Below are positions 35,205 to 44,704 of a stretch of 64,000 nucleotides of DNA, piece after piece. Each line of letters begins with the position of its first letter. Position 1 is the first letter of the stretch. Made by a program: the position numbers and the translations under genes. The notes under the pieces were generated by a model that was not told where the DNA came from, made no database searches, and saw only the letters and a list, made by a program, of their open reading frames with translations. Source of the stretch: Malachius bipustulatus (taxonomy: Eukaryota; Arthropoda; Insecta; Coleoptera; Melyridae); the NCBI GenBank assembly GCA_910589415.1, contig OU342632.1:54673341-54737340 (forward strand), read 5' to 3'.

Positions 35205-35690
35205 CATGACGGATTATGGGAAGCAGGTGTCAAATCTGCCAAACATCACATTAGAAGAGTATTATTAAACACCTTAATGACCTTTGAATACTGCTTTACG
35301 CAGATTGAAAGCATTCTAAATTCTAGACCATTGACTCTTCCGATCCTAATAATCTAGAGGTGCTGACGCCAACGCATTTCTTGATTGGCTGATCACATCA
35401 AGCAATTTCATTCCCGAATGTTCAAGAAATTACTTCGAATAGGTTGTCGCATTTCAACAACTGCAACAGCTGAAGCAACATTTTTGGTCACGCAGGTCGA
35501 AATCATACATTTCTCAACTCCGGCAAAGAACCAAATGGAAGACAAACAATACTGTCAGATCAAGATTGGGACAATGGTACTAGTTCGTGTCGATATTCTG
35601 TCACCCTACAAATGGCGGCTTGGACGAATAATTTCTTCATCCTGGTAATGATCAAGTTGTATGAGTCGTCTCAATCAAGACAATAAATTG
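35205..35690 (+). pseudogene. BEL/Pao retrotransposon integrase, C-terminal remnant
   Basis: From 35208 the frame reads DGLWEAGVKSAKHHIRR, then TFEYCFTQIESILNSRPLT, the diagnostic end of the BEL/Pao integrase core (the ESxLNSRPL strand contains the catalytic Glu). Then, with frame changes, come NNLEVLTPTHFLIG, a degenerate FWSRWSKxYI-type helix region (35480-35520) and the C-terminal GTMVLVRVDILSPYKWRLGRI block (the usual G.LVL...D..P..KW.LGRI). Several stops and shifts. No protease, RT or LTR is nearby. Confidence 0.75.
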
Positions 35691-36049
35691 TGTTATAAAG
35701 TGTTCAACTATAGTTTGTTGAAGTGTGTCAATTGCGAATATCTAACAATGAACTTTAGTAGATATAATTTCTCGTTTATTTGTTATTGAAAGGAAATTGA
35801 TCGTAAGTTTCATGTTCATCTTTCAGTTAAGATTACTTTGTTCTCAATAATTATTTAGTTAATTTATTTATGTAAATTATTCATTACACATTTAGGTATA
35901 AGGCTGGGAGCATGTTAAGTTTTTATTCACCTTAAATTATATTTGAGGTTCATAAACGCTTATCAACAATGTTTTTGAAATAAGTAACCAAGGTAAATAA
36001 TAACAACCGCCAAAAAGCCAGATCAAAGTCCGTAATTTTTTTTACGATA

Positions 36050-36296
36050 CAAAAGGCAAAAATACTCAAAGATTAATAAATAAAGCAATGAATACAGGTC
36101 ATATGAGTATAAAGCACATAAAGTGCAATTACTAGCCTGCTAAATGGGGTCGAAGTATTCATCCGTCGCCCAACATTTGTCATACTGGCAGTGCCTGAAA
36201 CTCAACCGAAAGAGCTTCCATCCAAACAACAACAGAGCCACCAGAGTACCAGAACAAGCACACACACAGGTGTTTCGCCCTATTGGGGCTCATCCA
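36050..36296 (-). repeat. dispersed repeat with a hammerhead-like head, copy 1
   Basis: About 245 bp are shared with 62596-62860. In ribozyme sense (minus) it begins at the hammerhead-like motif and continues with TGTGCTTGTTCTGGTACTCT, CAGGCTAGTAATTGCACTTT and ATGTGCTTTATACT, ending in an AT-rich tail. The repeat stops exactly at the ribozyme core, where the DDE transposase remnant begins, so this copy removed or replaced the transposase C-terminus. Confidence 0.7.
36258..36296 (-). ncRNA. hammerhead-like motif, truncated at the core
   Basis: On the minus strand, stem II is GCCC/GGGC around CAATA, then GAA and ACA (stem III 5' side), and TGTGC (stem I 3' side). The upstream core reads TGGATGA instead of CTGATGA, and the stem I 5' strand is absent because the repeat ends here. 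The base at position 17 is G, which is not allowed for cleavage. The motif is therefore a broken member of the family seen at 62819-62860. Confidence 0.55.
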
Positions 36297-37005
36297 AAGC
36301 TTCCAGCGTTGGTAAAGCTTCCAAGCGTCTACTGTGATAGGGGGCATTGTCCATTACCACTACTGACCCTGGCTCAAGTCTGCCTAATATTTGTGAAAAC
36401 CACGTTTCGAACTTCTCCGAATCCATGTCCTCGTGGTAGTCACCCGTCTTTTTGGATTGAAACAACAGCAGTCCGTTTTCCACAAAACCAGAGTCACTTC
36501 CGATATGGCAGATTATGAGTCTACTCCCCTTACCTGATGGTGCTTTTAAGCCGGTGGAGAAACCGTCCATGAACGCTTGTTTGCTGCTTTTTATATTCAA
36601 GTCTTGCCAAACTTTCGAAACGGTGTGGCCTGCGTTGAGCCACGTTCCACGTTTCATCAGTAAAATAAATTTTCCGTCCATCGCGACGATATTGGCGAAG
36701 TTCCTGTAAATATTTGCGGCGCCACACAATAATTTCCTCCTTTTCAATCAGATGACTGTTTCTATCTCTTTTGAGGTACCGAATATTCATTTCACGTAGA
36801 GTGCGTAATAAAACAGCGCGTGAAATATTCGGTAAACTATCATCTGAAGCTAAATTTTCAGAGATTTTTTTTAAAGTTGGAATCTCATTTGTTGGAGTAG
36901 TGTGTTAGCAGCGGCACGATGCACATCGTTGCCGGACTGCGATATAGTCGTATAGTATGAACAAACCGAATAATTTAAATGTAAAAGGATAAAAATATTA
37001 CTGAA

Positions 37006-38115
37006 ATGAGTAGCAAGTGTAGTGTGTGTACAAAGGAGGTTGAAAGTGGAGAGCAAGGTTGGAATTGTGGATTATGTAGAAAACCAGTACACAAAGTGTG
37101 TATGAATATTTCAGACAATGAATGCAAGGTACTGAAGAAAAGTACTGCACTTTGGTTTATTTGTCAACCCTGTAGAAATGATTATAAAATTTACAAACAA
37201 AGGATTTTAGAAGGCGGATTGGACATGATAGTTCAATTCATTTACAAAATAGATGCAAAAATGCAAGAACAAGCGGCAGAACAAAAGGTATTAGCAAATA
37301 ATATAGATAAGATAGTAAAAAAGTTGGAAGATAAAAAGGAGAAGATATCATATAAGGATGCAATTAAGGAAACAATCACACCTGTGATTATTAAACCTAA
37401 AAATGAGATAAGAAAAAATGAAGTTAAAAAGGAACATGAAAAAATTGAAAAGGAATTGAGGGATACTGTTGATCCTGTCTCCAACAAAGTGAAAAGCATG
37501 AAGAAAACAAAAGGTGGTGCTATTATAGTAAATTGTGAAACAAAACAGGATGGCGAAAATCTCAAAGCAGAAGTTAGTAAGAAGATGACAGATTATAAAG
37601 CAGATATGATTGAGAAGGTAAAAAGAAGAATAAAAATATGTGGACTGAGTGAAGTAAATGAAGACGAAGAAATAATCAGTCAAATTAAACAACAGAACAA
37701 CTATGTGAGTCAAATAAAGATAGTTAAATTGTTAGAAACAAAGAAAAAGAGATACTGGGACTTGATTGCAGAAGTGGATGAGTCATCGTTCAAGCAGATA
37801 ATGGAGATGCAAAAAATTAACATTGGTTGGGATCGCTGTTATGTTTACGAGCACGTATATATAAAGCGATGCTTCAATTGTGGGGGATACAATCATAAAA
37901 AAGAAGAATGTAAAAATAGAATGGCGTGTTTTAGATGCAGCGGAGAACATTTATCAAAAGACTGCGAAAAAAAGAAGAAATGTATCAATTGTGTTGAGGT
38001 GAATAGAAAATTAAATTTGAATATGGATGTAAGTCATGATGTTTTTGATGTAAATTGTGGTGTATACAAGAAGAAAATAGAACAGAAAAAGAAGAAAATG
38101 GTGAATATTTGGTAG
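37006..38115 (+). CDS. ORF1 (gag-like) protein with PHD finger and CCHC zinc knuckles
   Basis: Intact 369-codon frame. Residues 5-56 form a PHD-type zinc finger with ligands C5, C8, C21, C24, H29, C32, C53 and C56. Residues about 60-115 are a coiled-coil-like, charged helix (DMIVQFIYK...NNIDKIVKKLEDKK). Residues about 170-260 resemble the domain that precedes knuckles in Jockey-type ORF1s (GAIIVNCETK, RRIKICGLSEVNE, IKIVKLLETKKKRYWDLI). CCHC knuckles begin at C289 and C308, with a third partial one at C326. The C-terminus is lysine-rich. Known ORF1s of this type bind element RNA and form RNPs. The ATG follows AATATTACTGAA. The protein appears functional and is probably an RNA chaperone that relies on a reverse transcriptase supplied in trans. 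Confidence 0.85.
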   Translation: MSSKCSVCTKEVESGEQGWNCGLCRKPVHKVCMNISDNECKVLKKSTALWFICQPCRNDYKIYKQRILEGGLDMIVQFIYKIDAKMQEQAAEQKVLANNIDKIVKKLEDKKEKISYKDAIKETITPVIIKPKNEIRKNEVKKEHEKIEKELRDTVDPVSNKVKSMKKTKGGAIIVNCETKQDGENLKAEVSKKMTDYKADMIEKVKRRIKICGLSEVNEDEEIISQIKQQNNYVSQIKIVKLLETKKKRYWDLIAEVDESSFKQIMEMQKINIGWDRCYVYEHVYIKRCFNCGGYNHKKEECKNRMACFRCSGEHLSKDCEKKKKCINCVEVNRKLNLNMDVSHDVFDVNCGVYKKKIEQKKKKMVNIW

Positions 38116-38302
38116 AAATCAATGGACAAGTGAAAGTAGGACACTAACAGATTGTTGCATTGTTGATAAACATTACACATAAGTATAGATATGAAATGGA
38201 TATTGTAAACAACAATAACGATGATAAAATTACTGACCACGCGATCTTAGACATAAACATAGGTATTGAGAATAAAAATAAAGCATGATAGTGCAAAATA
38301 AG

Positions 38303-38341
38303 CCTCCCGCAGCCAAATGAACTTCAGACATACATACATAC
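38303..38341 (+). mobile_element. 39 bp micro-insertion with 13 bp target duplication
   Basis: Inside the 3' UTR of copy B, the word AGTGCAAAATAAG occurs at 38290-38302 and again at 38342-38354. Between them lies a 39 bp insert ending in a CATA-type tail (CATACATACATAC). Copy A has a single AGTGCAAAATAAG with no insert. This looks like an extremely 5'-truncated retroelement insertion. Confidence 0.7.
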
Positions 38342-38841
38342 AGTGCAAAATAAGCAAAAAGAAATAATTAGCTAGTATAGTAAAAAAAATGTATACGAAA
38401 GTAGGTTGATTTAATGTAGATTTTATTAAATATTATATTATAGTATTATAGTTATAAAGAATGTAATATTCTTCAAAAATAAACATTATTATTATTATTA
38501 TTATTTCTAAAAAAATACGAATGGAAGACTCTGCGTATGGCATTTTTTCTATCGTCGTCCAGCTGAATTTTCTTCCTTCCACGTGGTTCTTGATTTTCAA
38601 CATTCTGGTACACTGTTTGGTCATCTTTGGACATATTTTTTTCTTTAATAATCTTGCACACACTTCTGACACCAACTTTCGTCAAACTACTGCACAGTTT
38701 CACAACGTCATATTTCAACATATCCGGGTTTCTTTCCTTAAGGCCACGGTACACATTGTCGATGATTTGTTTTTCACCGGAGGAGAAGTTTTTACAAGCA
38801 GTGCGAGCACGCTTACGGTTGCCATCTTCGGATGCTGCCAT

Positions 38842-40434
38842 TGTTCATATGCAAATCACATACAATATTAAGTATCACAGCTGTAACAACCACTTTTGAT
38901 CACACCCGCAGAAAGCAATATAATTATTATTATACTCACTTATAAAATAATTTTAAGATCGGTAATTCAACACCCTTTTACTGTACGAACACCACGACAA
39001 TGATCTGAAACAGCTTCACACAAGCACGAGGTCCTTTAACGATGCGATGCGACCGCTTCGACTCGGTTCGCATAACTGTATACAAGGGAATTATGGGATT
39101 CGTAAGTTATCGGTTGTAGAGTACTTGTAGTGTTTGGGTTTCTCTACTCTTATGAATTATTTGAATGCGCTGTTGCCAGTTGTAAGTTTGCACAAATTTT
39201 TAGAAATTTTAATTAGTGTATATGAATTAAATAAATTCAAGTTACACTGTTGTGTACTATAAGTGTACTATGTCACAATTAAATTTTGACCCGAATAGCT
39301 TACTTTATGATTAAAAAAAAGCGATCCATATAATTTTAGTGTAATAATAAATTACTTCGAATGGGCACATTGGCAACTTTGCTTCCCTCATAAGCCCTTA
39401 TCGCTTCTTGGAAATTACTGCACAGACTAAACGAATTCTAGTATAGTCTAGTTAATTTTTATGGTGGGATGAATTTTTTCAACATACCAATTTTAGGCTA
39501 TTAAACTGTTGTCAGTGATACGAAAGACTTATGAAGGGGTGCAAATAAGTATTTAGAGCATGTGTATTCTTAACTGATACATGCAACTATTTAGATCGAT
39601 TGTATTATTAGATTTGATCAGATTTGATTATACAATGCTAAATTTGGAACTAAATTACAGAAAATGTTCTTTTCATTGAATTAATCCTACCAAATGATCT
39701 GCGAAATGCATCGTTTGGGCACTATTAGGCGCAAAATTGGAAAAAATCCAAAATTTCCGCACACGTCACAATATTGGTATCTTACTATGTACGAGTAGAT
39801 ACTAACTCTGGTCAACATATCCAAATATCAGAACTACATGGCCTTTTAATTTTAAAGGTAAGATGTGTACTTTTTTCATGTACTTTGGTGAATATTAGTA
39901 GACTAGGCTATACTGTTTGCATACCTAAAAAAGCAAAACTGAACAAAAAATATCAAAAAACGAAAAAAAACCAAAAGAAAAAACAAATTTCAGTCATATA
40001 AACAGGACAAGATCCATGTTGCTATGGAGAGAAGAGCAGCTTCACAAAGTCATTCATTAATTATTATTCCTACCGTTCACTTTAATGTTCCCTTGGGTAT
40101 TTAGTATAAAATGTCAAAGCAGAACTAGAATATTGCAGGCTTATGTAATTTTGGTTTCAGGTACCTAAACCAAAGGTGAACTTTTTGGTTTTTATATTAT
40201 ACGCGTATTCATTGTAGGTTGGCGATGGTGAAATGTAAACGGTTTTTCGTTTCGAATCTCTGACGCTAACCGTTCATCATCTGTTGTATTATTTATCTGT
40301 TGTGTAGTGTATGTTTGTAGTCAAAGATATTTATATTAGACAAATAAGTTGTAGTCTGTTGTAGTATACCTCTACTACATATCCGTATTGTTTGCAATTT
40401 TTTCAAATCTTCTAACGAACGTTTTTATTTTCAG
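38842..40434. other. upstream region of the host exon; no coding seen
   Basis: The first 350 bp may still belong to the DDE transposon's 5' end (the sequence around 39000-39110 is relatively GC-rich). Towards 40434 the sequence ends with a good polypyrimidine tract and acceptor, so 40434 and upstream is probably intron. I cannot place the upstream exon. Confidence 0.4.
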
Positions 40435-40530
40435 AAATCAAGCACAAACTAGTTAATTGTTATGGTACGTCTATCTTAAGAGTCTTCCGATGTCAAGCCT
40501 GCACAACGTTCGCTAACTCTTACTAGGGCC
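40435..40530 (+). promoter_or_regulatory. 5' UTR part of the host exon, with two upstream ORFs
   Basis: The acceptor TTTTTATTTTCAG ends at 40434. The leader contains two short upstream frames, 40462-40479 (5 codons) and 40490-40516 (8 codons), before the main ATG at 40531. Such uORFs usually dampen translation. Confidence 0.5.
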
Positions 40531-40680
40531 ATGTCGAGCGCCAGTTCCCTCGCACTGGTCCTCGTTCTCTTGCTCACCTGCTCGTCTGAAGCTGAACCAG
40601 CTACAGAGATCGCTGAAGCTTCAGACGGTGGCACTGCGTCATTACCGTGTGATCTGGCACCTTCTCAATCACCTGACAAG
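40531..40680 (+). CDS. first coding exon of an Ig-superfamily cell-surface gene (sidestep-like)
   Basis: Exactly 50 codons end at a phase-0 donor (AAG|GTTAGT at 40681). The start MSSASSLALVLVLLLTCSS is a signal peptide with a clear hydrophobic core. After a short spacer, SDGGTASLPCDLAPSQSPDK is the first strand region of an Ig domain: a G-TASLPC block with the first disulphide cysteine, and a following P-D-K that in insect sidestep/side-like proteins continues with V..VLWYR. Base composition (much richer in GC than its surroundings) and codon use also mark it as genuine. No continuation is visible downstream in the window, which implies an intron of at least 23 kb, now loaded with mobile elements. 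The Ig assignment is fairly firm; the sidestep identity is inference. Confidence 0.6.
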
Positions 40681-40983
40681 GTTAGTATAGTAGCACAATA
40701 ATACTATGTAATTAAGATTAAGGTAGGTATTGAATGTTGTACAAGTATCCCAAAACCACAAAAACAAACCTATCATAAGCCGAGTGATCAAAAATAATAC
40801 AGACTAATCACCATAAGTCATGCCACTTAAGGTTTCTTCATTCAAGATTCCTAGGAAATGATTGGCATCCTAATCGAATTGTATAAAAATTGGTATTGAA
40901 AGATTAATGATTTCTTAGAATGGCAATACAAGCCTGAGAAAGATAGCTGTATGTCCATTTCCATAAAAAATAAATAAATATCT

Positions 40984-41075
40984 TATGGCTGTGGTAAAGC
41001 CCAAGTGTCAGAAGTTTTCAAGTAGTTCAAGGGCCTCTGACGTAATTTAACGACTGCTGTGAAGCAGCCATTATT
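40984..41075 (+). repeat. short interspersed repeat, copy 2
   Basis: Matches 15077-15158 in inverted orientation (GGTAAAGCCCAAGTGTCAGA through GACTGCTGTGAAGCAGCC). Confidence 0.5.
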
Positions 41076-41269
41076 ATTCCATTTCCATGAGAGAACAAGA
41101 AACCGAAATTATGAGTTGTACCACTTTTGGCCATAACATTTTTATAAAAGATTATTTTTTAACTAAAATGAATTAAATTTACAAAAAAGAACATCAAAAA
41201 AAAAGAAGAAAATTTTGAAGAAATTTTTTTTTTGTGTTTTGATAGATTTTTGGTTTCCATAATTTTTTT

Positions 41270-41640
41270 GATACAGAATGACATGAAAATACAAAATGGC
41301 AGCCATGAGAAAAGCAAAAGCTTACTACGAAAACTCTAAGATCTAGTTGGCTTTGAAAATTTCTGAAATGTCAGATAGATAGCTCTTGACGTCCTATGCA
41401 CAAAAAATTGTTTTTTGTTGCAGCTGTGCAAAAAATTTCCAAAAATAAGATAGATATGGCAAAAATAAGAAATATCGATTTTTCAGGATATTCCAGGAAC
41501 GGTCCCAGATATCTTATGTCTCGACAGATTCGAGATGGCCACAACATAGAACAGCTTTTTTCTAATTTAATGGACCCTTTATCTCTTAGCGTTTAGGATA
41601 TACCCATGGTGAGCTCTGAAATAAGTGACGCACTGTATAT
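41270..41640 (+). repeat. decayed repeat related to 25.2 kb and 63.4 kb families
   Basis: The segment 41270-41400 matches 25160-25290 inverted. The right part (CAGGATATTCCAGGAACGGT, TTTTTTCTAATTTAATGGAC, CCATGGTGAGC) matches the right arm of 63445-63944. It ends GCACTGTATA near 41638. It looks like one damaged palindromic MITE. Confidence 0.5.
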
Positions 41641-42259
41641 TTCCGGCTGATCGGCTTATCCGTGGTTACCCAAGATCCATGAGACCTGCAACTGTCCCAT
41701 GTAGTCGAAATCGTTCATCTAACCGACGTCTCTGTCTTTCCTGTTTGATAATTTCCCAATAATAACGGAATAATTTAAGTACTTGAGTTTAATATTATGT
41801 TTCTTAAGCGATTTTAAGATTTGATTGAACTTTGATGTTACATTTTTTGTAATTTTTTTATTATTTTTCGGTTAGAAAATTTTAGATATTACTGAGAATT
41901 AAAATAAGTATTGTTAGGTAGATATTAACCTGTTAGGCAGCTTCCTGCGCTTACTAATTCCGGTGCATCAGAGTTTGAACTCTGTTTGCCCGGGGTGATA
42001 TTGCGAGTGTTTATTTCAGAAATATTACTGGACTTTTTCATGATTGTTTTAAGGCGAGTAGCCGGTTTGCGAGTGGTAAGAAGTTCAGCTGGAAGTTTTA
42101 ATTTATAGGTTTCTTCCGGGATTTAATCGAATTAGAAGCAATGATATACTTTGGGTCGAGGATCGACCGTTTGCAAGAAGATATAGCGATGTCTGTAATA
42201 GACAGAGCTTCGAATATCAGTTGTATTCGATGGAGAATATAGGCGGATTTTGTTTAGAA
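41641..42259. other. no gene seen
   Basis: Anonymous intronic sequence. TTAACCTGTTAGGCAG at 41934 vaguely resembles a piggyBac end, but the better left end is at 42264. Confidence 0.3.
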
Positions 42260-43145
42260 CGGTCACGTTAACTGCCACAATGGAAAGTAAAAAAAAAGTT
42301 AAGAAGGCCATATCATGAAATACGTTTGATAGTTTGCTTATGTATTAAAAATACATTTATATCACTATAGGTAAACATTTTGTAATTGTAGTCAATCGTT
42401 TAGATTTTCTAAAATTGAGAAGCACGCGTGCATCACAAGGCCCCTGGAGTTTTAATGTTTCAGGGAGCCACGTGATGCACACTTGCTTCTCACAATCTTT
42501 ACTTTAATTTACGAAAATCTATCAAGTGGTATCGTAAAATAGCGATAGAGTTATTTATCTTAGGCTCAGCAATAGTCAATGCATACATCCTGCACCAAAA
42601 GATTACAAACAACAAAATGTCCATCACATCTTTCAAGGAAGAACTCGTCTTTGAAATGATAGATTTTTCTAAAACTACTCTTCCAGAGCAATAAGTGGCA
42701 GTTGTTGTAAATCACAATTTAGAAGGAGTTCAAAGTTCTGCTAGAAGAAGATGTGTCGTTTGTTATGCTAAAAATTTAGAGGAGAGTGGTAGAGCTTTTG
42801 CTCAGTGTAAAACATCTTTTTCGTGTTACAAATGCATTCAGTGTAACAAATTCTATTGTGTTTCCTTTTTCATTTATATGACTAAACCCTTAGAAAGTGT
42901 GTCAGTGTTTTTTTTAGTTTCTAGTCACTTTTATATATACCGAAAACGCAGGCTAACTACTTCGAAATGTTCAGTGGGCCATTGAGAAAACGAATCTTAT
43001 ATAAGTAAGAGAGTAACGAGAAGCACCACTGCATCACAGAGCCTATTTTAAGTTTAAAGCATGAGATGCTATGGTGCTACTCACGGCCCTACAAATCATA
43101 GTGTCCGAGAAGCACACTTGCATCTCATGGCAGTCAACGTGTTAA
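42260..43145 (+). mobile_element. piggyBac-like element, internally deleted (about 0.9 kb)
   Basis: The right end, read inward from the TTAA at 43142-43145, is TTAACACGTTGACTGCC, a classic piggyBac-type terminus. A matching CACGTTAACTGCCA is at 42264-42277. Inside lies only the C-terminal transposase part. Three blocks of a TGAGAAGCACnnnnTGCATC motif (hairpins 42416-42492 and 43018-43083, and a single copy near 43107-43125) occupy subterminal positions. Confidence 0.6.
42470..42870 (+). pseudogene. piggyBac transposase C-terminus
   Basis: From 42500 one frame reads YFNLRKSIKWYRKIAIELFI, then LGSAIVNAYILHQK and SITSFKEELVFEMI, the conserved block after the last catalytic aspartate. One in-frame TAA (42692) interrupts it. 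Beyond that the cysteine-rich C-terminal finger is readable: RRRCVVCYAKNLEESGRAF, KTSFSCYKCIQCNKFYC. The catalytic core is deleted and the remainder non-functional. The start of similarity overlaps the hairpin arm at 42472-42492. Confidence 0.75.
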
Positions 43146-43254
43146 GCTAGAACTATTTGGATCACAACTATGGTGCGCTATCTTAACTATCTCTGCAATT
43201 CAGACGATAATAAAAAACCATCAAAGTTGGTTAGGACACTGAAACAGAGCGTGG

Positions 43255-44058
43255 CTACCAGGGTCTGCCTCTGAATTCAGCAGAGCGTGGCTGCCAGGGT
43301 CTGCCTCTGAATTCAGCAATGCGTAAAAGCGTTGAAAACAGAGCGTGGTTTCCAAGGCCAGCCTCCAGATTAAATTCAGGTGTAAATTGTTTTTTTTTGT
43401 TCTTTTTTGTTGTTTCAAGCAAGTCGTTGATAAATATTAGAAAGAGAGTCGGAGATAAAATGGATCCCTGAGGCACACCGGCATTGATGGAAAAGGTCTC
43501 AGAAAGAGCTCCATCGACTGCCACCTGTAATGAGCGATCTCCGAGATAACTCGCAAGCTACAAGAAGGAATTTCTCGGGCATGCCATAAGCCTGCAGTTT
43601 TGCCAACAGTCCATCATGCCAGACACGGTCGAAAGCTCTAGAAATATCAAGCGCAACCCCTCGAGACTCCCCATGGTGCTCGATTGCGCTGCTCCACAGC
43701 TCGGTGAGTTAGGTGAGGAGGTCACCAGTTGACCTCTGTTTACGGAATCCGTATTGCCGGTTGCTGATTATATAAGCTCCTTCCAAGTACTTTAAAAGAT
43801 GTTGGTTAATAGCTTTCTCCATAATCTTGGATATTACTTAAAGCAGTGCCACTGGTCGATAGTTATTTGGTAGTCTTTTTGCCTTTCTTGGGAATAGGTT
43901 GGATCCGTTCACATTTCCAGCAGGAAGGAAATATTCCCTTTTTATACGACAGATTGAAAAGTCGACAGAAGACAGATGACAGCTCAGTGGCGCATTTTTT
44001 AAGTACGATAACATGTACGTCATCGGGCCCAGAAGCTTTGTTTGGGTCTAAAGCAAAC
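43255..44058 (-). pseudogene. reverse transcriptase of the old minus-strand element
   Basis: It reads FALDPNKASGPDDVHVIVLK (RT block 1-2), then CERIQPIPKKG, NNYRPVALL (block 2), YIISNRQYGFRKQRST, LDISRAFDRVWHDGLLAKL (block 3, first catalytic Asp region), SYLGDRSLQVAVDGA and NAGVPQGSILSPTLFLIFIND (block 4). The YADD block and everything after are missing. Frameshifts and stops occur between blocks. The type is that of Jockey-clade arthropod elements. Confidence 0.75.
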
Positions 44059-44077
44059 ATAATGCTATATTAATAAT

Positions 44078-44704
44078 ATGGGCTCTTTTAAGAACATGAA
44101 CGCCGTTATTTCGAACATTAAAGAGGAATTTAATTCGGCTCTCGTCCGAATTCAGCGCGATTTCGACTCTCCACTGAAAGATCTAAGAGCGCTTCTTGCA
44201 CAGCAAAAACAAATGAATGAAGGTGCTGATTCCTTATTTGAAGAGGTGGTTCACGAGGTTATGGAACGTCAGAGACGCAGCAAAAATTTAATAATTTTCA
44301 ACCTACCTGAGCAAGCTGATGGCGCTCCAAAGCAGCTTCGTGAGGATGGCGAGTGGCGTAATATTGCAGATGTTCTCAACGCATTGGATCCCTGTGTCGA
44401 CATCACCGTGCGGCCCAGTATTCGTAGGCTGGGCCGGTTTGTTGCTGGTGGCGGCGCCCGCCCCCGACCAATTAGGGTATCCCTTGGCAGCGAGGGTGAC
44501 GTTGCTACTCTTGTTCTTGGGTCAAAGAGGCTTAAGGAGCATGGTCGGTTCAACAACGTCTCGGTTTCATTTGATCGAACACCGAGGCAACAGCAGGCCT
44601 ACAAGAGGGCCAAGGACGAACTGAGGGTGAGACAAGAGGGCGGAGAGAAGAACTTGAAGCTTCGCTACAAAAATGGTGTTCCCGAGATCACAACTTTAAA
44701 CTAA
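44078..44704 (+). CDS. ORF1 protein of the young retrotransposon, N-terminus probably lost
   Basis: 208 codons. The N-terminal 70 residues are coiled-coil-like (ISNIKEEFNSALVRIQRDF, LKDLRALLAQQKQMN). Then comes an RRM-like fold typical of L1/CR1-group ORF1s: RRSKNLIIFNLPEQAD (RNP2-like strand), VRPSIRRLGRF, RPIRVSLGSEGDVATLVL and a basic C-terminus (AYKRAKDELRVRQEGGEKN). Elements of this kind usually have a zinc finger further upstream. The ATG sits 12 bp from the insertion junction and the frame is open to the junction, so a longer original ORF1 is likely. Function: element RNA binding. Confidence 0.7.
   Translation: MGSFKNMNAVISNIKEEFNSALVRIQRDFDSPLKDLRALLAQQKQMNEGADSLFEEVVHEVMERQRRSKNLIIFNLPEQADGAPKQLREDGEWRNIADVLNALDPCVDITVRPSIRRLGRFVAGGGARPRPIRVSLGSEGDVATLVLGSKRLKEHGRFNNVSVSFDRTPRQQQAYKRAKDELRVRQEGGEKNLKLRYKNGVPEITTLN

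Larger units (their letters stand above)
36891..38502 (+). mobile_element. ORF1-only non-LTR retroelement, complete copy B (1.61 kb)
   Basis: The boundaries come from the interrupted transposase: ATTT occurs at 36887-36890 and again at 38503-38506. The element has a 115 bp 5' UTR (starting GTTGGAGTAGTGTG), one ORF (37006-38115), a 3' UTR of about 370 bp, and an (ATT)n tail from about 38486. There is no endonuclease or reverse transcriptase and no room for one. The AAATAAACATT-type 3' end resembles that of the RT-bearing element ending at 47796, which is one candidate helper. The organisation recalls mammalian HAL1 (half-L1). Copy A at 25721-27066 has the same structure, so this is a family. 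Confidence 0.85.
36294..38841 (-). pseudogene. DDE (Tc1-like, DDE_3-type) transposase, interrupted by a retroelement
   Basis: ATG at 38841. The N-terminal DNA-binding half is 38841-38507 (ARTACKNFSSGEKQIIDN, VKLCSSLTKVGVRSVCK, GRKKIQLDDDRKNAIRR, HSYFFR). It resumes at 36886 with NEIPTLKKISENL and SRAVLLRTLREMNIRY. The catalytic domain follows: KIYFTDETW (first Asp) and, after a shift, VVVMDNAPYHS (second Asp). A 7 bp tandem duplication (AACGTGG twice, near 36645) causes the shift. The third acidic residue is lost because the sequence ends at the repeat near 36296. Between 36891 and 38502 lies the ORF1-only element; without it and one ATTT the frame FFRNEIP is continuous. Confidence 0.85.

Noticed and set aside
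41930..41960. Alternative left end of the piggyBac element (TTAACCTGTTAGGCAG)
   Set aside because: Weaker match to the right terminus than CACGTTAACTGCCA at 42264.
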